From: Sulfurihydrogenibium azorense Az-Fu1
Lineage (GTDB): Bacteria > Aquificota > Aquificia > Aquificales > Hydrogenothermaceae
Assembly (NCBI RefSeq): GCF_000021545.1
Contig: NC_012438.1
Coordinates: 496,001-560,000, forward strand
Reading direction: 5' to 3'
Length of the DNA: 64,000 bases
Both the position numbers and the translations under genes were made by a program. The notes below the pieces were generated by a model. The model was not told where the DNA came from. It saw nothing but the letters and a program-made list of their open reading frames with translations, and ran no database searches. How positions within the stretch are numbered: position 1 is the stretch's first letter; each line of letters starts with the position of its first letter. Positions 42,849 to 51,823 of the stretch are shown here, one piece after another.

Positions 42849-44023
42849 CTGTCTATCTCCTTTTTATAACAGTTATAAATATCTATTTGAATTTTGCTAA
42901 TATCTACTTTTAAGTCAGAATTTTTTAAAAGTTCTAAAATAGCATCTTTTAACTGATTTTCATCTTCTACGACTACAACAGCTCCTAATTTTTCCCCTTG
43001 TATAACTAAATCTTTTATTTTAAAGTAATTTTTTCCTATTATAACTTTTTTGCCTGTTAGTATTGGTTCAAAAATGTTGTGGCCTCCTACTTTTGAAAAA
43101 GTTCCTCCTACAAAAACAACATCACCATACTTGTATAAAGATGACAACTCACCCAATGTATCTACAATGTAAACATCGTTGTCTAATGCTAGGGTTTTAG
43201 ACCTTAAATCGAAAGATAGGTTGTATTTTTTAATGGTTTGGATAATTTCCTTTACCCTTTCAACGTGTCGTGGAGCTATTATTAAGCAGGTGTTTGGGAG
43301 AGTTTCTTTAATCTTTTGAAAAACTTTTATTAAAATCTCTTCCTCTGGATAGTGAGTACTTCCTGCTAAGATAACTTTTTTACCTTTTTTGTCTAATTTA
43401 ACATCTTTTAAATTAACTTGAGACAAAAGTTTGAGATTTCCACAAACTGCTATCTTATCCTCTGCTACAACCTTTTTAAGAGGTTGTTTATCTTCCTCAG
43501 TTCTTACTATAAAGAAAGAAAATCTTTTAAGTATCTCTCTGTAGTAGATGTTGTTTACATTTTTTGGTAGTTTTGTGTTGATTGATATAACAGGTATTTT
43601 TTTAGATGAATGGTAAATAAGGTTAAACCAGAATTCAGCTTCTTCTACTATCAATAGTTTAGGATTGTATACTTTTAAAAACCTTTTTATTAAAAATCCA
43701 AAATCAAAAGGTAGAAATACTACCGTCATATCTTTTAGATTGTTTACTGCAAAGTTGTAAGCTCTTGGTGAGAATACTGTAAGTAATACTTTTTCTTTGG
43801 ATTTTATATAATCTATAATAGGCAAAGCTGTTTTTATCTCTCCTGTACTTGCACAGTGAATCCATACAGGTTGGTAATCTAACTTTTTTGTCTTTAGTAA
43901 AAACCTTTCTAAAAGTCCAACTTTATACCCTTTTCTAACGTTTAAAAAGTACCATAGGGGAACAAAAAATATAATTAAAAAAGTTAATATTAGATTATAA
44001 AAAAGTCTAACTAAATAGACCAT
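42839..44023 (-). CDS. waaA: 3-deoxy-D-manno-octulosonate (Kdo) transferase
   Basis: Transfers Kdo onto lipid A precursor, so the cell has a Gram-negative LPS-type outer membrane. 394 residues, glycosyltransferase GT30: an N-terminal membrane helix, WIHCASTGEIKTALP, VEEAEFWFNLIYH, AGSTHYPEEE, ATIIAPRHVERVK-like TCLIIAPRHVERV and VFVGGTFSKVGGHNIFEP at the nucleotide-sugar site. Number of Kdo residues added cannot be judged. It overlaps fetB by 13 bp and the erythrin-VIT gene by 10 bp. Confidence 0.93.
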   Translation of the reverse strand: MVYLVRLFYNLILTFLIIFFVPLWYFLNVRKGYKVGLLERFLLKTKKLDYQPVWIHCASTGEIKTALPIIDYIKSKEKVLLTVFSPRAYNFAVNNLKDMTVVFLPFDFGFLIKRFLKVYNPKLLIVEEAEFWFNLIYHSSKKIPVISINTKLPKNVNNIYYREILKRFSFFIVRTEEDKQPLKKVVAEDKIAVCGNLKLLSQVNLKDVKLDKKGKKVILAGSTHYPEEEILIKVFQKIKETLPNTCLIIAPRHVERVKEIIQTIKKYNLSFDLRSKTLALDNDVYIVDTLGELSSLYKYGDVVFVGGTFSKVGGHNIFEPILTGKKVIIGKNYFKIKDLVIQGEKLGAVVVVEDENQLKDAILELLKNSDLKVDISKIQIDIYNCYKKEIDRWI

Positions 44024-44742
44024 AGTATTTTTTTATAACTTAAGTTTGTTGCAAAGTAAGATGTTAAAACTGCCACTGCAACCATACTAAACATTATAAC
44101 AAGTTGAAAAAAAACAGCATGAATAGGATTTGCCCCTGCCAAAACCATTCCTGCAGTTATTCCAGGAATCCAGATTATGCCTAAGGTTTGTAGATTGTTA
44201 AGTATAGGTATAAGAGCTGCTTTTATTGAGTTTTTTATTTGGAACCTAAAAGCTTCTTTAAGGGGTAGTCCAAGAGCTATTAAGTTTTCTATCAGGTCAA
44301 CGTTATTTTTTACATCACTTTTAAATCTTTCTATAGTTTGAGTGTAAGCGTTTAAAGAGTTTCCTATAATCATTCCACCTATAGGAATTATTTCGTTTGC
44401 TTTTAAACTCAGTACATTAGTTAAAACCAAGGTTCCAATTATGATGAAAGAAGATAAAAAAATAGATAAAAAAGCTATTTTTACTCCATCGTGTATGCTT
44501 ACCCTTTTTACAGCTGTATAAACTGCAAAAACAATCATAACAAACAAAATTCCAAAAAGTTCAAATACGTTAGACAGTTTTAAAATGAAGATTAAAGCAT
44601 ATCCTAAAATAAGTAGCTGAATAAAAGCCCTGATACTGTTTATCAGTATCTCTTTTTCTAATCCTATTTTTTCTTTATAAGATATGTAAATAGAGATTAA
44701 GATAAGAACGTAAGCGAATAAAAATTTATACTCTATACTCAA
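44011..44742 (-). CDS. fetB: FetB-type (UPF0014) iron-export permease
   Basis: 243 residues with six to seven hydrophobic segments and family signatures INSIRAFIQLLILGYAL, GGMIIGNSLNAYTQTIERF and IPGITAGMVLAGANPIHAVFFQL. FetAB exports iron in E. coli and eases peroxide stress. The ATPase partner FetA is not in this window. It is beside waaA and two genes from the erythrin-VIT protein, giving two potential iron exporters in one operon. Confidence 0.88.
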   Translation of the reverse strand: MSIEYKFLFAYVLILISIYISYKEKIGLEKEILINSIRAFIQLLILGYALIFILKLSNVFELFGILFVMIVFAVYTAVKRVSIHDGVKIAFLSIFLSSFIIIGTLVLTNVLSLKANEIIPIGGMIIGNSLNAYTQTIERFKSDVKNNVDLIENLIALGLPLKEAFRFQIKNSIKAALIPILNNLQTLGIIWIPGITAGMVLAGANPIHAVFFQLVIMFSMVAVAVLTSYFATNLSYKKILWSI

Positions 44743-44750
44743 ACTCTACC

Positions 44751-46148
44751 TCAGATTGCTTTAGAAAATCTTCTCTCTTTTTTGTTTCTAAGGTAAATGT
44801 CAAAGGTAGATGCTATGTTTCTTATTAAAAGTCTCCCTATAGGTGTGATATCTATTCTGTCTGGATAGAGTTTTAATAATCCATCTTTTTCCATGTCTTG
44901 AAGCTGATTTAACTCTGTTTCAAAGTATGTATCGAAATCTATATTATACTTTTCACTTATCTCTGATTTAACAAGCCTAAAGTGGCACATTAGTTTCATT
45001 ATAACGTCTCTTCTTATTATGTCATCTTGATTGAGGTACACTCCTCTTTCTATGGGAAGGTTTCCAGAGTCTATGGTTTCATAGTAATCTCTTAAAACTT
45101 TATAGTTTTGTACATAGCCATCGTAAAGCATACTTATAGATGTTGCTCCAAAGCCAAAGAGTTCTGCTTGAGCTTTTGTTGTATAACCTTGAAAGTTTCT
45201 GTGTAGAGTTCTTTCCCTTTGAGCTATTGCCAGCTCGTCGTTTGGCTTTGCAAAGTGGTCCATTCCTATAAATACATACCCTGCATTAGTGAGCTTTTCT
45301 ATTGTCATTTGAAGGATTCTTAGTTTTTCAGCTGGTGGTGGAAGTGTTTTTTCATCTATATTTCTTTGAAGTCTTTTAAGCCATGGAACATATGCAAAGT
45401 TAAAGACCGCTATTCTGTCTGGATTTAACTTGATAGTTTTTTCTATGGTTTCTGTAAATGTTTCTAACGTTTGGTATGGAAGCCCGTAGATAAGGTCTAT
45501 GTTTACACTTTCAAACCCTGCTTGTCTAAGCCATGACATAACGTTAAATATCATCTCTTCTGGTTGTATTCTGTTGACAGCTTCTTGGACTTTTGGGTTA
45601 AAGTCTTGAATACCAAAACTTACTCTGTTAAACCCTATCTCTTTTAATAAGAATATTCTGTCTTTATCAACGTGGCGAGGGTCTATCTCAATACTTACCT
45701 CTGCTTGTGGGTCTATTATAAATCTCTTTTTTATCTCATTGAAAAGTTCAACTGTTTCCTCATCTGATAAGTAGTTAGGTGTTCCTCCACCCCAGTGGAG
45801 CTGAACTACTTTTCTATTATTAGTATCTATAAGATTTTTGTATAAATCCATTTCTTTGTAAAGATGGTCTAAATATGGTTTTACAACTTCTTTTCTTCTT
45901 GTTATTATTACGTTGCAACCACAAAAGTGGCAAGCATTTTCACAAAATGGTATATGAAAGTATAAAGATAAGGGTGTTTTTCTATCGTTTGACTGTATTA
46001 TCTTTTTAACGTAATCTTTTTTATCTATATCGTGGGTAAACTCTGTTGCAGGTGGATAACTTGTGTACCTTGGAGCTGGCTTGTCGTATTTTTTTATCAT
46101 ATCTAAATCAAATTTAACTTCTTGAGTTAAAAATTCCATCTTCTTCAC
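44751..46148 (-). CDS. hemN: Oxygen-independent coproporphyrinogen III oxidase (radical SAM)
   Basis: 465 residues. The radical-SAM cluster motif is CENACHFCGC (CxxxCxxC plus the extra Cys of HemN, about 70-79), with HWGGGTPNYLS, EIDPRHVDKDRI, NIDLIYGLPYQTLETF and FAYVPWLKRLQ. The length and SYPPATEFT opening favour true HemN over HemW. Heme-synthesis step giving protoporphyrinogen IX, suitable for low oxygen. It begins the minus-strand run, 8 bp before fetB. Confidence 0.92.
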   Translation of the reverse strand: MKKMEFLTQEVKFDLDMIKKYDKPAPRYTSYPPATEFTHDIDKKDYVKKIIQSNDRKTPLSLYFHIPFCENACHFCGCNVIITRRKEVVKPYLDHLYKEMDLYKNLIDTNNRKVVQLHWGGGTPNYLSDEETVELFNEIKKRFIIDPQAEVSIEIDPRHVDKDRIFLLKEIGFNRVSFGIQDFNPKVQEAVNRIQPEEMIFNVMSWLRQAGFESVNIDLIYGLPYQTLETFTETIEKTIKLNPDRIAVFNFAYVPWLKRLQRNIDEKTLPPPAEKLRILQMTIEKLTNAGYVFIGMDHFAKPNDELAIAQRERTLHRNFQGYTTKAQAELFGFGATSISMLYDGYVQNYKVLRDYYETIDSGNLPIERGVYLNQDDIIRRDVIMKLMCHFRLVKSEISEKYNIDFDTYFETELNQLQDMEKDGLLKLYPDRIDITPIGRLLIRNIASTFDIYLRNKKERRFSKAI

Positions 46149-46217
46149 CTTTAGGTTTTTGTTAATATTATATACCTTAAATTTTGTTTTTCATTAATTT
46201 TTGTCATAGGAGATTTT

Positions 46218-46868
46218 ATGGACGGTAAAACTTTTGTAGAAGTTTTGAAAATACTTAAAAAAGAAAGTAAAAACTGGAATGCTCCTGTTGTTGCTTTTAT
46301 GGGTAGGACAGAAAATAATCCATACAAAGTATTAATAGCCACTATTTTAAGTCTTAGGACAAAAGACCAAATAACAGCTTTGGCATCAGACAGGCTTTTT
46401 AAGGTTGCAGACACTCCAGAAAAAATGGTAAATCTACCAGCAGAAGAGATAGAAAAACTTATATACCCTGTAGGTTTTTACAAAAACAAAGCAAAGACGA
46501 TAAAGGAGATATCTAAAATAATCCTTGAAAAATACGCTGGTAAAGTGCCAGACAACCTTGAAGACCTTTTATCTTTAAAAGGGGTAGGAAGAAAGACTGC
46601 AAACCTTGTTTTATCAGAAGGTTATAAAAAACCTGCAATCTGTGTAGATGTACATGTCCATAGAATATCAAATAGACTTGGTGTTGTAAAAACAAAAACT
46701 CCAGAAGAAACAGAGTTTAAACTTATGGAGATTCTGCCGAAAAAGTACTGGAGAGATGTAAACTGGGTTTTAGTTGCTTTTGGACAGACAATATGTAAAC
46801 CTATTAAACCTATGTGTGATATATGTCCTGTAAAAAATTTTTGTGAGTTTGGTAAAATAAAAGCATGA
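46218..46868 (+). CDS. nth: Endonuclease III
   Basis: DNA glycosylase/AP lyase for oxidised pyrimidines. 216 residues: [22 protein letters not shown], helix-hairpin-helix [17 protein letters not shown] with the catalytic Lys (about 130), [15 protein letters not shown] with the catalytic Asp, and the [4Fe-4S] motif [17 protein letters not shown] (CX6CX2CX5C). ATG start with AGGAG upstream. It overlaps the TonB-like gene by 4 bp. Confidence 0.96.
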   Translation: MDGKTFVEVLKILKKESKNWNAPVVAFMGRTENNPYKVLIATILSLRTKDQITALASDRLFKVADTPEKMVNLPAEEIEKLIYPVGFYKNKAKTIKEISKIILEKYAGKVPDNLEDLLSLKGVGRKTANLVLSEGYKKPAICVDVHVHRISNRLGVVKTKTPEETEFKLMEILPKKYWRDVNWVLVAFGQTICKPIKPMCDICPVKNFCEFGKIKA

Positions 46869-47620
46869 GTTTATATGAAAACAAACTACTTATTATAGGT
46901 TTTCAGGTATCTTTAATACTCCACCTTCTTATTTTTATACTTCTTCAGCTTCTTCCTATTAGAGTTTTAGACTTCCCTTTAAATCAGCCTATAGAGATAA
47001 AGTTAGAGGAAGAAGAGATAAAGAAAACTGTAGAGAAAAAAGTTCAAGTTCACCAAAAATCCATTGAAAGTAAAGAAGAAAAAAAGTTAGTATCTCCTGA
47101 TAGAAAAGTAACTAATAAACCAAAAAGTCAAGAAGTAAAAGAAAAACAACCTGTTGTATCAAAACAAGCTGTAATTAACAGTCAAGAAGCTACAATTAAA
47201 CATCAAGTAAAATCTTCAAATCCAGATATCTTAAAGATAGATGATGAGAATCTAAAACTATTAGGGCAGCTTCAATCTGTGTCAAGTGGTAAGAAAGAAA
47301 GTGCAGCTTCTAATCAAGAGATATCTTTTGGAGAGAGTTTATCTAAGATAGATTCGTCTGTAAGTGGAACAGGTTCTTCAAGGTCTGTAATCTATAAACC
47401 TAATCCTCCTAAAATAACAACCTCAGAAACTCTACCTTCTGTAAAGGTAAAGATATGGATAAATCCTGATGGGTCTGTCTCAAAGGTAGAACTTCTTACA
47501 ACTACAGGAGACCCTGAAGTAAACTCAACTGTTATATCTTATATGAAAAGATGGAAATTTAATAAAATATCATCAACGGAGCTTCAGTGGGCTATCGTCA
47601 CTATAAGGTTTAACAATTAA
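46865..47620 (+). CDS. TonB-like energy-transducing protein
   Basis: 251 residues: an N-terminal signal anchor ([19 protein letters not shown], about 12-32), a Lys/Glu/Ser-rich spacer without the usual proline repeats (about 45-175), and a C-terminal TonB fold ([38 protein letters not shown], seen as the VxxxGxVxxVxxxxSTGxxxxDxxxxxxxxxWxF pattern, about 195-250). It could energise outer-membrane receptors. ExbB/ExbD are not adjacent. It starts inside nth and ends 4 bp inside the convergent dxs 3' end. Confidence 0.8.
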   Translation: MSLYENKLLIIGFQVSLILHLLIFILLQLLPIRVLDFPLNQPIEIKLEEEEIKKTVEKKVQVHQKSIESKEEKKLVSPDRKVTNKPKSQEVKEKQPVVSKQAVINSQEATIKHQVKSSNPDILKIDDENLKLLGQLQSVSSGKKESAASNQEISFGESLSKIDSSVSGTGSSRSVIYKPNPPKITTSETLPSVKVKIWINPDGSVSKVELLTTTGDPEVNSTVISYMKRWKFNKISSTELQWAIVTIRFNN

Positions 47621-49515
47621 GCTATATTTAAGGCCGGCTGTTTTTTTACTATAAACTCGGATATTTTATCTGTCATAGAAGAAATATCAAGTCCTAAATC
47701 CTTTTCTAATATCTCTACTTTGCCATGTTCTATAAATCTGTCTGGAATACCAAACCTAAGGAGCTTATTTGAAAAGCCGTTGTCAAGGATATACTCTGCA
47801 ACAGCTGAACCAAAACCACCGTTTAAAACACCATCTTCCATTGTTATAATAAATTCATGGGTTTTTAAAACTCTTTTTAAGAGTTCTTCATCCATAGGTT
47901 TTATAAATCTTGCATTTATAACCGTTGGGTTGAAACCTTTTAGTTTTAGATTTTTCTTAACTTCTAAAGCTCTATAAACGTACTTACCTACTGCCAAGAT
48001 TGCTACATCTCTACCACTTACAAGCTCTTCCCATGAACCTATCTTTATTTCTTTAAAATCTTCAAGTTTAACACCGTATCCATTTCCCCTTGGATACCTC
48101 AAGGCAAATGTCTTTCCACTGTTTAATCCTGTGTATAAAAAGTCTCTAAGTTCTTGTTCATCTTTTGGAGCTGCTATTATTATGTTTGGTACTAACCTTA
48201 AAAATGCTATATCAAAAACACCGTGGTGAGTAGGTCCATCGTCTCCTACTAGTCCTCCCCTGTCTATTGCAAATAAAACGGGAAGTTCTTGAAGGGCTAT
48301 GTCATGTATCACTTGGTCGTAAGCCCTTTGTAGAAAAGTTGAGTAGTAAGCTGCTACTGGTTTAAAACCTTCTAATGCAAGCCCCCCTGCAAAGGTTGCA
48401 GCGTGCTGCTCTGCTATTCCTACGTCAAAAAATCTGTTTGGAAATCTCTTTGCAAACTCTACAAGTCCAGAACCTTCTTTCATGGCAGGCGTAATGGCTA
48501 CTATCTTTTCATCTTTTTCTGCAAGTTCGACCAAAGCATCTCCAAATACTTTACTGTATGAAGGAGCTGTAGATGTTTTATTAAATATTCCTGATATTTT
48601 ATCAAAAGGAGACACTCCATGGAATACTACTGGGTTTTCTTCTGCAAATTTGTATCCTTTTCCTTTTTGAGTGATTACGTGAATAAGAATAGGACCTCTC
48701 ATAGATTTTACATTTTCTAATGTTTGCTCAAGGTCAAACAGACTATGTCCATCTATAGGTCCTACGTACGTAAATCCAAGCTCTTCAAATATGATTCCCG
48801 GAGCAAATAAACCTTTTGTATACTCTTCAATCTTTCTAAAAATCTTAACACCTTGGTCTCCAAATATTTTGTTTATAGCTTCTTTTAATTTCTGTCTTGG
48901 TTTTTGGAATACTTGTTTTGTTATTATCTTGTTGAAGTATGTGTATATAGCTCCTACGTTTGGAGATATAGACATTTGGTTATCATTAAGGATAACTATG
49001 AACCTTGAAGGGTCAAGCCATCCGGCATTATTTAAACCTTCAAAAGCCTGACCTGCAGTCATTGCACCATCCCCAATAACTGCAATAGTATAAGACTCAT
49101 CTCCTTTTAAGTCTTTACCTACTCTCATGCCAAGAGCTGCAGATATGGAAGTGCTACTATGTCCAGTTCCAAAGTGGTCATACTTACTTTCTTTTATTTT
49201 AGAAAATCCAGAGATTCCTTTATACTGGCGAAGTGTTTTAAAAGACTCTTTTCTATCTGTTAATATTTTATAAGCATAGGTTTGGTGTCCTACATCCCAT
49301 ACTATCTTGTCTTTTTCTGGGTCAAAAGCCATAAGAAGAGCAACGGTTAACTCAACAGTTCCCAAAGACGGTCCTATATGACCTCCATTTATAGATGTTA
49401 CTTCTATAATGTAATCTCTTATATCTTGACAAAGGTCTGTAATCTCTTCTTTTGTTAAGTTTTTTAAATCTTTGTAATTTTTAATTTTACTTAAAACTTT
49501 AAACTCACCCATCAT
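47617..49515 (-). CDS. dxs: 1-deoxy-D-xylulose-5-phosphate synthase
   Basis: ThDP enzyme for the first step of the MEP isoprenoid pathway. About 632 residues: HIGPSLGTVELTVALL, WDVGHQTYAYKILT, FGTGHSSTSISAALG, the ThDP motif IGDGAMTAGQAFEGLNNAG, GPIDGHSLFDLE, and the transketolase-like C-terminal half (FDVGIAEQHAATFAGGLA, RGGLVGDDGPTHHGVFD). ATG 49515 is preferred: the upstream TTG at 49527 overlaps the GAGG ribosome site. The ispA and ispF genes of the same pathway lie elsewhere in the window. It is convergent with the TonB-like gene. Confidence 0.97.
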   Translation of the reverse strand: MMGEFKVLSKIKNYKDLKNLTKEEITDLCQDIRDYIIEVTSINGGHIGPSLGTVELTVALLMAFDPEKDKIVWDVGHQTYAYKILTDRKESFKTLRQYKGISGFSKIKESKYDHFGTGHSSTSISAALGMRVGKDLKGDESYTIAVIGDGAMTAGQAFEGLNNAGWLDPSRFIVILNDNQMSISPNVGAIYTYFNKIITKQVFQKPRQKLKEAINKIFGDQGVKIFRKIEEYTKGLFAPGIIFEELGFTYVGPIDGHSLFDLEQTLENVKSMRGPILIHVITQKGKGYKFAEENPVVFHGVSPFDKISGIFNKTSTAPSYSKVFGDALVELAEKDEKIVAITPAMKEGSGLVEFAKRFPNRFFDVGIAEQHAATFAGGLALEGFKPVAAYYSTFLQRAYDQVIHDIALQELPVLFAIDRGGLVGDDGPTHHGVFDIAFLRLVPNIIIAAPKDEQELRDFLYTGLNSGKTFALRYPRGNGYGVKLEDFKEIKIGSWEELVSGRDVAILAVGKYVYRALEVKKNLKLKGFNPTVINARFIKPMDEELLKRVLKTHEFIITMEDGVLNGGFGSAVAEYILDNGFSNKLLRFGIPDRFIEHGKVEILEKDLGLDISSMTDKISEFIVKKQPALNIA

Positions 49516-49620
49516 AAAAAACCTCAAAGATATTTAAGAAAATAATTACCATTATACAGATTTTTTCAAGGATTTTTTTGAGATTTAAATCAGAGTAAAT
49601 TTAAATTGAGAGTGTTTATA

Positions 49621-49704
49621 TGCCGAAGGCGGGAGTCGAACCCGCACGCCCTTGCGGGCGGGGGATTTTGAGTCCCCTGCGTCTGCCAATTCCGCCACTT
49701 CGGC
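49621..49704 (-). tRNA. tRNA-Leu (CAA)
   Basis: 84-nt class II cloverleaf: acceptor GCCGAAG/CTTCGGC with discriminator A, a long variable arm (CGCCCGCAAGGGCG region), anticodon loop CTCAAAA giving CAA, T-arm GTTCGACTC. No CCA is encoded. It lies 33 bp after infC on the same strand, with TATAAT-type -10 sequences in the gap. Confidence 0.95.
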
Positions 49705-49715
49705 TTTATATCTAT

Positions 49716-49745
49716 ATTATACTACTTTTTATTATACTACTTTTT
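49716..49745. repeat. Perfect 15-bp tandem duplication at the infC end / tRNA-Leu promoter
   Basis: ATTATACTACTTTTT occurs at 49716-49730 and again at 49731-49745. On the minus strand each copy contains TATAAT (preceded by AG), and the second overlaps the infC stop codon TAG (49739-49737). The copy at 49716-49721 lies about 12 bp before the tRNA-Leu 5' end, so the duplication doubles the -10 hexamer of the tRNA promoter. Confidence 0.8.
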
Positions 49746-50243
49746 AGGAATGAGCGTAAACATCATATTCCTACCTTCTTTAACTGGTGTTTTTTCTACA
49801 ACAGCTATATCTGAAACGTCTTCTATAATTTTTTGAGCTAATTTATCTCCCAGTTCTGGATGGACGTTTTCTCTACCTCTAAACCAAATCCAGACTCTAA
49901 CTTTATCTCCGTCTTGAATAAACTCTCTTATGTGTTTTATCTTTGTTTCATAGTCGTGCTTCTCTATGTTAAGTTTAAACTTCATCTCTTTAACTTCTTG
50001 AACATGCTGTTTCTTTTTAGCTTCCTTCTCTTTTTTCTTTTGTTCAAATTTGTACTTGCCGTAATCCATTATTTTACATACAGGTGGATTTGCGTTTGGA
50101 GATACCTCTACTAAATCTAAATTTTTTTCTTTGGCAAGTCTTAAAGCTTCGTCAATTGGTACTATTCCTAAATTTTTACCATCTTCATCAATGAGCCTTA
50201 CTTCTTTTACTCTTATCTGGTTGTTAATTCTTAACTCCTGAAT
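49737..50243 (-). CDS. infC: Translation initiation factor IF-3, ATT start
   Basis: IF-3 checks start codons and keeps 30S subunits free. The 168-residue product has the N-domain (IQELRINNQIRVKEVRLIDE, LVEVSPNANPPVCKIMDYGKY) and the C-domain (KHIREFIQDGDKVRVWIWFRGRE and LIPKK end). An internal ATG at 50069 would delete the conserved N-domain. Upstream of it, codons run in frame without a stop to ATT 50243, with AGGAGG 8 bases before; no ATG, GTG or TTG lies between the in-frame TAG and this ATT. AUU also starts E. coli infC, where it mediates autorepression. It begins 2 bp after the nadB stop. Confidence 0.93.
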   Translation of the reverse strand: MQELRINNQIRVKEVRLIDEDGKNLGIVPIDEALRLAKEKNLDLVEVSPNANPPVCKIMDYGKYKFEQKKKEKEAKKKQHVQEVKEMKFKLNIEKHDYETKIKHIREFIQDGDKVRVWIWFRGRENVHPELGDKLAQKIIEDVSDIAVVEKTPVKEGRNMMFTLIPKK

Positions 50244-50245
50244 GG

Positions 50246-51823
50246 CTAAAACCTCCTAAAGTTTATTTCAAAATTTTTTTGCAAAATAGTATGTTTTAAA
50301 AATTCGTCTGACTGGTTTGGATAGTCTTCCCTAAAGTGGACTCCTCTACTTTCTTTTCTTGACAATGCTGAAAGAATAATTCCTTTACATAAGATGGTTA
50401 AGTCTTTAAGATATCTAACATTACAGTATGGTGATAAATCATCGTATATAGACTCTATCTTCTTTAAAGCTGTTTCTAAGCTGGTTTGTGATCTTATTAA
50501 ACCTACTTTTTCCCACATTACAGTTTTAATTTCTTTTAAAAAATACTCTCTTTTAGATTTTTCCATCTGTCTTTTTGCATCGTTGTCGTTATCTATATCA
50601 GTATAATTTATTTTACTACACATATTATTTATGTAAACATTATATGCTGTTTTGTATCCAGATACAATACACTCAAGTAGTGAGTTACTTGCAAGTCTGT
50701 TTGCTCCGTGAACACCGCTACAAGCTGTTTCTCCAACTGCAAAAATTCCTTTTATATCTGTTCTGCCATCTAACTGGGCTTTTACTCCACCTATAGTGTA
50801 ATGGGCTGATGGACTTACAGGTATCTTTGTAAAGTTCTCTAATCCAAACTCTTTTAACATACTGAAAACATTCGGAAATCTTTCTTTAAAATCAATGCCT
50901 TTATCAATGATGGGTTTTATATCTAAGAATACTTTGTGCCCTTCTTGATACTTTTTTAGTATTGCACGGGCAACTTCATCTCTTGGTTTTAACTCGTCTA
51001 TAAACCTTTCTCCGTTTTCATCTACAAGTATAGCTCCTTCTCCTCTTACAGCTTCTGATATAAGCCAACCGGGTTTTCCTTCTATATAAATAGCCGTTGG
51101 ATGAAATTGTACAAACTCTAAATCCATTAACTCACAACCTGACCTGTAAGCAACAGCTATACTATCTCCAGATACATTGTAGGCTGAAGTATTCCTTAAA
51201 AAAACGCCGCTATAACCTCCTGTTGCCAAAACGAGAGATTTAGACCTTACAACTTTTTGATTTTTTCCATCTGAAAGAAGTATTCCTACGTACTTGTCTT
51301 CATCAGTAAGAATTTCTTCTAAATAAAAGCCGTCTGCTAAAAATACGTTATTTTTTACATACTCTAAAAGTTTTTTCCCTATTTCGTGTCCTGTTTTATC
51401 TTTAGAGTGTAGCACTCTGTTTATACTGTGAGCTCCTTCTTTTGTGAGCTTTGGAAAACCGTTTTCATCTTTGTCAAACTCAACACCTGCTACTATAAGG
51501 TCTATTACTCTCTCTAAACCTTCTTCTACAAGTATTCTGACATTTTTTTCTATACAAAGTCCCTTTCCTGCGTTAATAGTATCTTGAAAGTGTAAATCCA
51601 CAGAGTCTAAACATCCTATAGCAGCTGCTATTCCGCCTTGGGCTAGGAAAGAGTTGGATATACCGGGCTTTTTTTTTGTTATAATTAGTGGTTTTATTCC
51701 TAGTTTTAAGAGGTAGTAAGCTGTAGATATCCCAGCAAGTCCACTTCCAACTATTACAGTATCAACAACTTCATTTTGTATATTTTTTGTATTAAAGCAG
51801 GTTAAATATCTATTAATGTACAT
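50246..51823 (-). CDS. nadB: L-aspartate oxidase
   Basis: FAD enzyme making iminoaspartate for NAD synthesis, working with NadA. 525 residues: FAD-binding VIVGSGLAGISTAYYLL (about 23-39), SNSFLAQGGIAAAI, HRVLHSKDKTGHEIG-like RVLHSKDKTGHE, DLEFVQFHPTA, EAVRGEGAILVDENGERF, SAHYTIGGVKAQLDGRTDI and HGANRLASNSLLECIV. The C-terminal codons AGG AGG (Arg-Arg) form the ribosome site of infC. Its start overlaps yvcK by 11 bp. nadA is not in the window. Confidence 0.95.
   Translation of the reverse strand: MYINRYLTCFNTKNIQNEVVDTVIVGSGLAGISTAYYLLKLGIKPLIITKKKPGISNSFLAQGGIAAAIGCLDSVDLHFQDTINAGKGLCIEKNVRILVEEGLERVIDLIVAGVEFDKDENGFPKLTKEGAHSINRVLHSKDKTGHEIGKKLLEYVKNNVFLADGFYLEEILTDEDKYVGILLSDGKNQKVVRSKSLVLATGGYSGVFLRNTSAYNVSGDSIAVAYRSGCELMDLEFVQFHPTAIYIEGKPGWLISEAVRGEGAILVDENGERFIDELKPRDEVARAILKKYQEGHKVFLDIKPIIDKGIDFKERFPNVFSMLKEFGLENFTKIPVSPSAHYTIGGVKAQLDGRTDIKGIFAVGETACSGVHGANRLASNSLLECIVSGYKTAYNVYINNMCSKINYTDIDNDNDAKRQMEKSKREYFLKEIKTVMWEKVGLIRSQTSLETALKKIESIYDDLSPYCNVRYLKDLTILCKGIILSALSRKESRGVHFREDYPNQSDEFLKHTILQKNFEINFRRF

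Noticed and set aside
47041..47260. Lys/Glu/Ser/Gln-rich spacer of the TonB-like gene considered as low-complexity or frameshifted DNA
   Set aside because: The frame is continuous from the signal anchor to the TonB domain, and such spacers are normal for the family.
49620..49814. Plus-strand ORF beginning MPKAGVEPARPCGRG
   Set aside because: It is the antisense of tRNA-Leu and the infC 3' end, with no ribosome site or family match.
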